5,716 nt of DNA from Bacillota bacterium (lineage in GTDB: Bacteria; Bacillota; UBA4882; UBA8346). Positions 1 through 4,985 of the stretch are shown here, piece by piece; the stretch's first letter is position 1; the number at the start of each line of letters is the position of its first letter. Under the pieces are notes generated by a model. The model worked only from the letters and a program-made list of their open reading frames with translations. It was not told the origin of the DNA and ran no database searches. The stretch lies in NCBI GenBank assembly GCA_023415375.1, contig JAEZKW010000379.1, forward strand, positions 1 to 5,716, read 5' to 3'. The position numbers and the translations under genes were made by a program.

Positions 1-286
1 GCGGGTTCTTTTATCTTCATTTTTCAAGGTGCGATTTTTCGATAGCATTTTTATATTATTTTCAAATAAATGGGTAATACTGGAATTCTAATCGGAAACG
101 ATTACTTTTTCAGGAGCCCCTAAATAAAAGGACTTAAACATGATTAACAGGATTAGCATTAGTTTTAGGAAAAATTGTCGGAGTAGCGTTTGAACCGGGA
201 GCGCTAGATTAGCGGCTGCAATGATAATCATGAATAACGAATTTAAGAGGCTGGAACAGAAATGTTCCAAATTAAGCAGATAAAAC
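1..286. other. Left-edge region without a convincing gene
   Basis: No complete gene can be supported here. On the minus strand an ATG at 48-46 opens a frame that runs off the left edge (reads MLSKNRTLKNEDKRTR), and an in-frame TTG lies at 27-25. Neither has a good ribosome binding site, so a gene beginning here is only possible. A minus-strand 66-codon frame at 88-288 has no recognisable motif and is not called. On the plus strand, 252-258 and 263-269 form a perfect 7-bp stem (TGGAACA/TGTTCCA) closed by a GAAA tetraloop; its function is unknown. A possible decayed plus-strand coding remnant at 144-283 is treated in the findings. Confidence 0.3.
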
Positions 287-311
287 AAAAGAGCGGGCCC
301 GCCGCTCTTTT
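287..311 (-). terminator. Intrinsic terminator downstream of recD2
   Basis: A perfect 10-bp inverted repeat (AAAAGAGCGG at 287-296, CCGCTCTTTT at 302-311) encloses a 5-base loop. Read on the minus strand the stem is followed by a T-rich run (CTTTTGTTTTATC). It lies 28 bases past the recD2 stop codon, the usual place for a Rho-independent terminator. The A/T-flanked symmetry would let it work in both directions, but the T-run is better on the minus strand. Confidence 0.88.
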
Positions 312-339
312 CATCAATCTCATATAGAATTTATTGAAC

Positions 340-2511
340 TTACAACGCTCTCCTCATTCTCTCCTTCAATAACGAATGCCGTTCCACAATCTTATTATTC
401 TTCACCGCAATGGCAACCGCTTTTTTTGATCCAATCAAAACCACCATCTTTTTAGCCCGGGTCACCGCAGTGTATAACAAATTACGTTGCAACATCATAA
501 AATGTTGGGTCGTCACCGGCATGATTACCACCGGATATTCATTCCCCTGGCTCTTATGAACCGATATCGCATAGGAAAGCACCAGTTGATCGAGTTCCTC
601 CGATTCATAGGGGACCTTTCGCTCCCCTTCCAGCTCCGGATATCCAACCACCAGTCTACGGTCCTCCGGGTCTATTTCGCGGATCCGTCCGATATCCCCG
701 TTAAATACTCCTTTTTTATAATCATTCTTCAGCTGCATTACTTTATCGCCGACCCGGAAAGTCAGTTTGCCGCACTTTATTTCACAGAATTCCGAAGTTG
801 AAGGATTCAATGCTTCCTGCAAAACCAGATTCAAATTTTCAATGCCGGTCACAGTCCGGCGCATTGGGGTAAGAACTTGGATATCCTCCACCGGGTCACA
901 TTTCAAATACCCCGAAATCCTAACTTTCACCAACTCTGGAATGGCCGACGCAATATGCTCCGGATCATTATCCTCAATGAAGAAAAAATCGTTATCCGTA
1001 GTAAGGACCGGAAATTCCCCTTGGTTTATTTTATGAGCATTGGAAACGATTAAGCTTTGCTGGGCCTGTCTGAAGATTACATTCAGCCGGACCACCGGTA
1101 TGCAGCCGGATTGGATTAAGTCCTGCAAAACGGTTCCCGGTCCAACCGACGGTAACTGGTCGACATCGCCGACCATAATCAAACGGGTTCCGGGCCTCAC
1201 CGCTTTCAATAAATTATAAAACAGTAGCAAGTCGACCATGGAAAATTCATCAATTATTAATACATCCGTTTCCAAAGGTTCATCCTCATTACATTGAAAA
1301 CGGCTCCCTTCAAATACCTCGGCGCCATAACCTAACAAGCGGTGAATCGTTTTTGCCGTTTCGCCGGTCGCTTCACTGAGACGTTTAGCAGCCCTTCCGG
1401 TTGGCGCCGCCAGCATCACATCAAGCTTCGCTTTTTTCAATAAATGTAAAATCGCTTTAATAATCGTCGTCTTCCCAGTACCCGGTCCGCCGGTTATCAC
1501 CAGCATCCCGTTTTCCAAGGCTTTTTGGGCGGCTTCTTTCTGCTGGGAGGCCAAATTGATATTGTTTTGGGCAGAATATTGTTCCAGTAAACCGTCCACA
1601 TCGAGAATGACAGGCGGCAACCCCACATCCATAATGCTCTTTATTTGGGTTACCACGCCAATTTCGCTATAATAAAAGGGCGCCAGATAAAGAACATTCT
1701 TATCTCCCACGGTTTCGCGATATAGTTCTTTCCTGACGATTAAATCTTCAATTTCACCGGCCAATTGTAATTCGTTAATCTCTAATTCTTTCCCGGCAAG
1801 AAGCATAAATTCGTTTTCCAGGGCATAGAGGTGCCCTTCAGTACTGTTTTCACTCAATAAATAACGAATCCCCGCTCGCAAGCGATAAGGGGAATCTTTT
1901 TGAATACCCATTTTTTGAGCGATTTGGTCGGCAATTTTAAAGCCAATCCCATGGACCTCATCGGCTAAACGATAAGGGTTTTCTTTAACGACCTTTACAG
2001 CCTCGCTCTGGTATGTATGATAAATTTTTAATGCATAACCGGGACTGATCCCAACCCCTTGAAGAAAAACCATAATCTGTTGGATTTCCGCATGCTCACT
2101 GAGACTTTTGGCTATCCGTTCAGCTTTAGCCTGACTAATCCCGGAAATTTGGGTCAGCTTTTCGGGCATAATTTCGATAATCGCCAGTGTCTGCTTGCCG
2201 AATTCCTTGACTATCTTTTTGGCGGTTGCCGGACCGATGCCTTTTAATAAACCGCTGCCTAAAAACCGTTCTATGCCTGTTACAGTTGAAGGTTCACGGC
2301 TTTGCCATTCGGCTACTGAAAATTGCTCACCAAATTCCTTATGCTCCACCCATTCACCTTTTACAGCCAAAACCTCTCCCAAATATAAGGGAGGCAGGTT
2401 TCCGACAACCGTAACCAGATTCCCCGATTTCAACTTAAGCTTGGCTACAGTGTAATAGGTATCTTCATTGTAATAAGTAATCCTGTCGATAGTCCCTTCC
2501 AGTTCCGTCAT
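340..2511 (-). CDS. recD2: RecD2-type ATP-dependent 5'-3' DNA helicase (RecD/TraA family)
   Basis: This is a 723-residue superfamily 1B helicase of the RecD2 type, found in bacteria independently of RecBC and linked to DNA repair and replication-fork maintenance. The length and the long N-terminal region (about 1-320, with helix-hairpin-helix-like stretches near 83-104 and 115-136) fit RecD2 rather than the shorter RecD. All helicase motifs are present: Walker A GGPGTGKTT at 341-349, motif Ia APTGRAAKRL at 369-378, TIHRLLG at 388-394, Walker B IIDEFSM at 419-425, motif III GDVDQLPSVGPGT at 448-460, the IFRQA motif at 479-483, NGDIG at 604-608, the SH3-proximal VHKSQGNEYP at 651-660, and YTAVTRAKK at 680-688. 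The ATG at 2511 is preceded by a G-run (GGGGGT, three bases before the start) that may be a weak Shine-Dalgarno. It appears to be a single-gene unit: a terminator follows, and a repeat-rich gap lies upstream. No frameshift or missing motif was seen. Confidence 0.96.
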   Translation of the reverse strand: MTELEGTIDRITYYNEDTYYTVAKLKLKSGNLVTVVGNLPPLYLGEVLAVKGEWVEHKEFGEQFSVAEWQSREPSTVTGIERFLGSGLLKGIGPATAKKIVKEFGKQTLAIIEIMPEKLTQISGISQAKAERIAKSLSEHAEIQQIMVFLQGVGISPGYALKIYHTYQSEAVKVVKENPYRLADEVHGIGFKIADQIAQKMGIQKDSPYRLRAGIRYLLSENSTEGHLYALENEFMLLAGKELEINELQLAGEIEDLIVRKELYRETVGDKNVLYLAPFYYSEIGVVTQIKSIMDVGLPPVILDVDGLLEQYSAQNNINLASQQKEAAQKALENGMLVITGGPGTGKTTIIKAILHLLKKAKLDVMLAAPTGRAAKRLSEATGETAKTIHRLLGYGAEVFEGSRFQCNEDEPLETDVLIIDEFSMVDLLLFYNLLKAVRPGTRLIMVGDVDQLPSVGPGTVLQDLIQSGCIPVVRLNVIFRQAQQSLIVSNAHKINQGEFPVLTTDNDFFFIEDNDPEHIASAIPELVKVRISGYLKCDPVEDIQVLTPMRRTVTGIENLNLVLQEALNPSTSEFCEIKCGKLTFRVGDKVMQLKNDYKKGVFNGDIGRIREIDPEDRRLVVGYPELEGERKVPYESEELDQLVLSYAISVHKSQGNEYPVVIMPVTTQHFMMLQRNLLYTAVTRAKKMVVLIGSKKAVAIAVKNNKIVERHSLLKERMRRAL

Positions 2512-2532
2512 GCGACCCCCGGAGCGATAAAA

Positions 2533-2630
2533 GTTATTGGTAATTTGTTATCTACTATTCGTTATTAGCCATTAGTCATTGGTTTTCAGTTATTGGCCGT
2601 TAGTTATTGACTATTGGTTATCGGTTATAC
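2533..2630. repeat. Degenerate 7-bp tandem repeat, 14 units, consensus GTTATTG
   Basis: Cutting the sequence from 2533 into sevens gives 14 consecutive units, 98 bp, with no indel. Most begin with GT and have the form GTTATTG, GTTATTA, GTCATTG or GCCATTA. Units 1, 9 and 11 are identical (GTTATTG). Twelve of the 14 units start with G. On the minus strand, the direction of recD2, the unit reads CAATAAC. The tract ends 21 bases upstream of the recD2 start codon, so it lies in the recD2 leader or promoter region. A period of seven is not coding-compatible, and no ORF uses it. Function is unknown. Confidence 0.8.
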
Positions 2631-2650
2631 TTGAGTATTTGATAAAAGGC

Positions 2651-2698
2651 ACCCCCTTCCCTGTCCCGGACTATTCCTTACAATAGGAGGGAAGGGGA
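2651..2698 (-). terminator. GC-rich hairpin, possible terminator upstream of recD2
   Basis: CCCCTTCCCT at 2653-2662 pairs perfectly with AGGGAAGGGG at 2688-2697. A second short stem (CTATT 2671-2675 with AATAG 2682-2686) sits inside and has a 6-base loop. Bulges of eight bases and one base separate the two stems. On the minus strand the hairpin is followed by GTGCCTTTTATC, a short T-run about five bases past the stem. It could end transcripts coming from rex before recD2, but the gap and the short T-run make this uncertain. TGTCCC at 2662-2667 can also pair with GGGACA at 2701-2706, giving an alternative fold. It could instead be an end or remnant of a mobile repeat. Confidence 0.4.
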
Positions 2699-2704
2699 TG
2701 GGGA

Positions 2705-2989
2705 CAATGTCATCAGGTTAAGCTAACATAAAATGAAAAATGTATACTAAATGCTTCGTTATCAATCCGCGGGTTAATCGAGGCTGTCTAAAAAGTAATT
2801 CAAAATCAATAAGAAATACAATATATAGCTTCATCGAATCTGTTAATTTCAATATATTGTATTTCTTTATCGTAAAATTTACTTTTGGGACAGCCCTTTT
2901 GCTTTATAGCAGCCGTGTGTTTTAACACGCGGGTTAGCAATCATCGGATAATAAATAGCAACTATTAGCAACATAGCCTGATGACATTG
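2705..2989. repeat. 13-bp perfect inverted repeat enclosing MITE copy 1
   Basis: CAATGTCATCAGG at 2705-2717 and CCTGATGACATTG at 2977-2989 are exact reverse complements, 259 bases apart, with the palindromic element at 2780-2897 between them. The pair may mark an older insertion, or two copies of one target or repeat motif in opposite orientation. A variant of the same motif (AATGTAATCAGG, 3906-3917) lies just left of the second palindromic element. The enclosed sequence also has a 9-bp direct repeat CGCGGGTTA at 2768-2776 and 2928-2936, on either side of the element. No protein-coding gene is evident. Confidence 0.55.
2780..2897. mobile_element. MITE-like palindromic element, copy 1
   Basis: The core at 2781-2896 is about 116 bp. 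Its ends are imperfect inverted repeats: the left end 2781-2798 reads AGGCTGTCTAAAAAGTAA, and the right end 2879-2896 read in reverse complement is GGGCTGTCCCAAAAGTAA, a 15/18 match. An internal perfect 16-bp inverted repeat follows (AAGAAATACAATATAT, 2811-2826 with 2852-2867), leaving a loop of about 25 bases. There is no transposase or credible ORF inside. The sequence is AT-rich compared with its ends. The element at 3930-4045 has the same size and plan, which supports a mobile or repeated family. The GGGCTGTC(C/T)CAAAAG type of end resembles the terminal repeats of some transposase families (I would first test IS1182), but this comes from memory. No clear target-site duplication abuts it. 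Confidence 0.7.
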
Positions 2990-3102
2990 GGATACGGGTT
3001 AGGTTCAATAGACAACTTGATTCATCTTTTACTTTTACTTAATTTGCCAATTTTTAAAATTCGAAAGTTGAGTTCAACTATAGAAGGAAAGAAAATATAT
3101 CA
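2990..3102. other. Intergenic region after rex, no clear terminator
   Basis: This AT-rich stretch lies between the rex stop codon and the repeat cluster. It contains a short palindrome AGTTGAGTTCAACT at 3066-3079 and the near-palindrome AATTTTTAAAATT close by. Neither has a strong stem plus T-run on the minus strand, so neither is called as the rex terminator. Nothing else was recognised. Confidence 0.4.
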
Positions 3103-3726
3103 TCACGTATAATAAGCCAAACTTTGCAATTCGAGTGTCACATCCGAAGTGCGTAATTTAACACCGTCCGGGACCTTGACAGATGCCGGAACAAAGTTTA
3201 GGAACGACTTGACTCCATTTTCGATACATATATCAATGATGTGTTGTACATTTTCGGCTGGAAATGTCAAAATCATCATCTTAATTTCCATTTCACGGAT
3301 AACGTTTGCTAATTTGTCGGTATGAAATACTTCCACCTCTGCTATTTTACGACCAACTTTTTTCTCATCAACATCGAAAAGGGCTACAATCTCCAATGGT
3401 TGATGGATGCGATTTTTTTGATGATAACGTACTAAAGCGGCGCCCAAATTACCGGCCCCGATGAGTCCCACCCGAATTTCCCGATTGAGTTTTAAAATTC
3501 GTCGTAATTCAGTACTTAATGAACTGGTTTGATAGCCAACACCTTGTTTACCGAACACTCCGAAATAAGATAAATCTTTACGGACCTGCCCTGATGAAGT
3601 TCCAATAATCTTTGCCAACTGTTCGGAAGAAATGATTGGGTGCTCTTCGGGATCCAGTATCTCCAATACTCTTAAATATAACGGTAATCTCCGAATAACA
3701 ACATCAGGCACTTTGCGCTGGGTCAT
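3103..3726 (-). CDS. rex: Redox-sensing transcriptional repressor Rex
   Basis: This 207-residue protein matches the Rex family in full length (usually about 205-220). Rex is a dimeric cytoplasmic repressor that binds DNA when the NADH/NAD+ ratio is low and lets go when NADH binds, relieving repression of fermentative, respiratory and often hydrogenase genes. Residues 1-80 form the winged-helix domain, with SSGQVRKDLSYFGVFGKQGVG around 44-64 typical of the recognition helix and wing. A Rossmann domain follows, with the nucleotide-binding GAGNLG at 90-95 and acidic FDVD at 117-120. The C-terminal part has the conserved LNFVPA at 176-181 and ends with the helix ELQSLAYY at 199-206, which is domain-swapped in known Rex dimers. 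The ATG at 3726 is preceded by AAGGGG eight bases upstream. The gene ends in tandem stops TGATGA. It lies downstream of, and in the same orientation as, the hydrogenase operon but is separated by 344 bases and a MITE-like element. Confidence 0.96.
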   Translation of the reverse strand: MTQRKVPDVVIRRLPLYLRVLEILDPEEHPIISSEQLAKIIGTSSGQVRKDLSYFGVFGKQGVGYQTSSLSTELRRILKLNREIRVGLIGAGNLGAALVRYHQKNRIHQPLEIVALFDVDEKKVGRKIAEVEVFHTDKLANVIREMEIKMMILTFPAENVQHIIDICIENGVKSFLNFVPASVKVPDGVKLRTSDVTLELQSLAYYT

Positions 3727-3866
3727 TACTATTTCCCCTTTACATAGGTTCCTAATTCTTTTTTACTTTCGACATTAAATTTTATTTTTCCTTTAAAATG
3801 AACCCTTTTCCATTCCAGAAAATACTTCCTACTAATAGCTATTTATGATCCATATCTATGAAAATA

Positions 3867-3875
3867 ATTATATCA
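3867..3875 (-). promoter_or_regulatory. Possible extended -10 promoter for rex
   Basis: On the minus strand this reads TGATATAAT: a perfect TATAAT preceded by TGN, the extended -10 form. No good -35 hexamer lies 16-18 bases upstream, as is allowed for extended -10 promoters. Transcription would begin near 3860 and give a leader of about 134 bases before rex. The region is AT-rich, so chance occurrence is a real possibility. Confidence 0.4.
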
Positions 3876-3929
3876 ACGATATTCATCCATGATTAAAAAT
3901 ACCGGGAATGTAATCAGGTGTCATAAAAA

Positions 3930-4045
3930 GGGGCTGTCTCAAAAGTGCTTTAAAATTAAAGAGATATACAATATATTGCTCTAATGAATAAGCAAATGTG
4001 CATATTGTATATCTCTATCAATAAATTTTCTTTTGAGGTAGCCCC
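3930..4045. mobile_element. MITE-like palindromic element, copy 2
   Basis: A 116-bp element. Its left end GGGGCTGTCTCAAAAG (3930-3945) matches the reverse complement of the right end (4030-4045, GGGGCTACCTCAAAAG) at 14 of 16 bases. An internal perfect 15-bp inverted repeat AGAGATATACAATAT pairs 3960-3974 with 4002-4016. Size, end sequence and the position and content of the inner arms parallel the element at 2780-2897, while the loop has diverged. It contains no ORF of note. It sits between the last hydrogenase-operon gene and the rex promoter. On the minus strand its end is followed at once by five T residues (3929-3925), so the transcribed element could fold into a long hairpin with a U-run and end the hydrogenase transcript. 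TGTCAT occurs on both sides (3919-3924, 4047-4052) but is not flush with both ends. Confidence 0.72.
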
Positions 4046-4070
4046 ATGTCATGAATCAGTGAAGGATTAA

Positions 4071-4556
4071 TTATAATTTATCACAAATTCCGCTAATAAA
4101 TCGATCCGCGGCATTTTTCACTTCAGGAGTTTCCGGATAGCCAAATTCCAATAGCTTTGGCTGTACACCGACAACAATCACCTGACAGGCGATAGTTTTC
4201 TTTAAATAATCGATCAAAATTTTCAGAGGCAACATATGGGTGGAAAAACTGACCCCTTCAATCTGTTCCGGTGCGATTAAAGTAAAAAATCCCGGCTCTC
4301 TACCCATTTCTGCTGCATCAATAATAACAACATGGGATGGCGACTGAGAGCGAATCATACCCGAAAAATTCTCCGGTGCTGATTCCCCCAGATAAAAAAA
4401 ACATTCCCTCTTTGCATTCTTCTTAATTTGCTTTTCAAGCTCATTTACAATATAAAGGCCGATGGAATCATCGGCCCGTAACGGAGAACCTACTCCCAAA
4501 AAAACGATCTTCTCGCTATCTTGGAGAAGGTTCACAAGTTCATTCACAACTTCCAT
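4071..4556 (-). CDS. hycI: HycI-type [NiFe]-hydrogenase maturation endopeptidase
   Basis: This 161-residue protein belongs to the nickel-dependent hydrogenase maturation proteases (peptidase family M52). These cut a short C-terminal tail from the hydrogenase large subunit once nickel is in place, which closes the active site. Family features in order are GVGSPLRADDSIG at 21-33, GESAPENF at 57-64, VVIIDAAEMGREPG at 76-89, STHMLPLKILIDYLK at 105-119 and VVGVQPKLLEFGYP at 128-141. The three expected nickel ligands appear to be D30, D80 and H107, by comparison with Asp16, Asp62 and His90 of E. coli HycI. The SAPEN, THxxPL and GxQP segments resemble HycI more than HyaD or HybD. Its ATG overlaps the TAA of the ferredoxin gene by one base (TAATG), and AGGA lies three bases before the start, so translation is probably coupled. 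It is the last gene of the operon. The substrate is inferred to be the large subunit encoded upstream, outside the window. Confidence 0.92.
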   Translation of the reverse strand: MEVVNELVNLLQDSEKIVFLGVGSPLRADDSIGLYIVNELEKQIKKNAKRECFFYLGESAPENFSGMIRSQSPSHVVIIDAAEMGREPGFFTLIAPEQIEGVSFSTHMLPLKILIDYLKKTIACQVIVVGVQPKLLEFGYPETPEVKNAADRFISGICDKL

Positions 4557-4909
4557 TATTCCTGTGTCTCCATTAATTTAGCCTTTTCATACTGGGCCAG
4601 CTCAAATTCGGGCGTTGAACTTAAAGCTTTTCGGGGACAAGAATCAACGCATTGAGCGCAAAAAATACAATTATCTAATGCAAATTTGGCTCGGAATACT
4701 TTCTCTTCCCCTACTTTTTCGATGGTAATTGCTTTTGCCGGGCAATCCCGCATGCACATTTTACAACCGATGCAGTTTTTGGCATTAAAACTTATTTTGC
4801 CACGGAAATTTTCGGGGACCTTTGCTTTTTCATAGGGATATTTCTCTGTTGCAACAGGTTTTGTTAAGTTTGAAAATACTTCTGGAATAATTTTTCCTGG
4901 ATGTTTCAT
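4556..4909 (-). CDS. 4Fe-4S polyferredoxin subunit of group 4 [NiFe] hydrogenase (HycF/EchF/MbhN/NuoI-like)
   Basis: This 117-residue iron-sulfur protein carries two complete CxxCxxCxxxCP motifs: C46, C49, C52, C56 and C81, C84, C87, C91. Each is expected to bind a [4Fe-4S] cluster. The lead-in FRGKISFNAKNCIGC (35-49) and the tail after the second motif (TPEFELA, 99-105) are typical of the NuoI-like subunits of complex I and energy-converting hydrogenases. It would sit on the cytoplasmic face and carry electrons between soluble ferredoxin and the small subunit. The frame is open to a TTG at 4930, but I prefer the ATG at 4909: GAGG lies eight bases upstream of it, and the TTG has no ribosome binding site. 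It follows the NuoH-like gene by 75 bases, which are filled by a possible small ORF, and overlaps the protease gene by one base. Soluble ferredoxin is the less likely alternative given the context. Confidence 0.9.
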   Translation of the reverse strand: MKHPGKIIPEVFSNLTKPVATEKYPYEKAKVPENFRGKISFNAKNCIGCKMCMRDCPAKAITIEKVGEEKVFRAKFALDNCIFCAQCVDSCPRKALSSTPEFELAQYEKAKLMETQE

Positions 4910-4917
4910 TGAAAGCG

Positions 4918-4921
4918 CCTC
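4918..4921 (-). promoter_or_regulatory. Ribosome binding site fixing the ferredoxin start
   Basis: GAGG on the minus strand lies eight bases before the ATG at 4909-4907, a standard spacing. It begins one base after the TAA stop (4925-4923) of the possible small ORF, within TAATGAGG. This supports the ATG over the upstream in-frame TTG at 4930-4928. Confidence 0.65.
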
Positions 4922-4922
4922 A

Positions 4923-4985
4923 TTATTCAAAGTCGTAAATATCTGTCAATACTCGATAAAGTTTTGTCAGGAACCCATCCTTCAT
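4923..4985 (-). CDS. Possible 20-residue coupled small ORF between hydrogenase subunits
   Basis: On the minus strand the stop of the NuoH-like gene and an ATG overlap by one base (TAATG at 4987-4983). The ATG opens a 20-codon frame reading MKDGFLTKLYRVLTDIYDFE that ends in TAA at 4925-4923. The ORF fills most of the 75-base gap before the ferredoxin gene, and the ferredoxin ribosome binding site follows its stop. The peptide is charged at both ends with a short amphipathic middle. I recognise no family. It could be a real small subunit, a peptide that only keeps ribosomes moving along the operon, or chance. The same overlap form at the ferredoxin/protease junction gives some support. Confidence 0.35.
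   Translation of the reverse strand: MKDGFLTKLYRVLTDIYDFE

Noticed and set aside
102..120. Sequence whose reverse complement GGGGCTCCTGAAAAAGTAA resembles the ends of the palindromic elements
   Set aside because: There is no matching opposite end about 116 bp away and no internal ATACAATAT arm, so the likeness is limited to one short stretch.
221..283. Plus-strand 20-codon ORF starting ATGATAATCATG just before the terminator
   Set aside because: No ribosome binding site and no neighbouring plus-strand gene. It is considered only as part of a possible pseudogene.
88..288. Minus-strand 66-codon frame downstream of recD2
   Set aside because: It begins inside the recD2 terminator stem, has no ribosome binding site and no recognisable motif, and its leucine- and isoleucine-rich reading fits AT-rich noncoding DNA.
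487..1036. Plus-strand open frames antisense to recD2 (also at 2059-2455)
   Set aside because: They lie wholly opposite a well-supported helicase gene and have no motifs or start signals; they are shadows of its codon pattern.
2740..2925. Plus-strand 61-codon frame across palindromic element copy 1
   Set aside because: It is an accidental frame through an inverted repeat, with no start signal and no equivalent in copy 2.
4064..4091. Possible Rex operator half-site (TTGTGATAAA on the minus strand) at the end of the protease gene
   Set aside because: Only one half-site is present, without the opposing TCACAA arm, and it lies in the final codons rather than at a promoter.
4556..4930. TTG at 4930 as start of the ferredoxin gene
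   Set aside because: No Shine-Dalgarno precedes it, it overlaps the end of the small ORF, and the ATG at 4909 has GAGG at good spacing.
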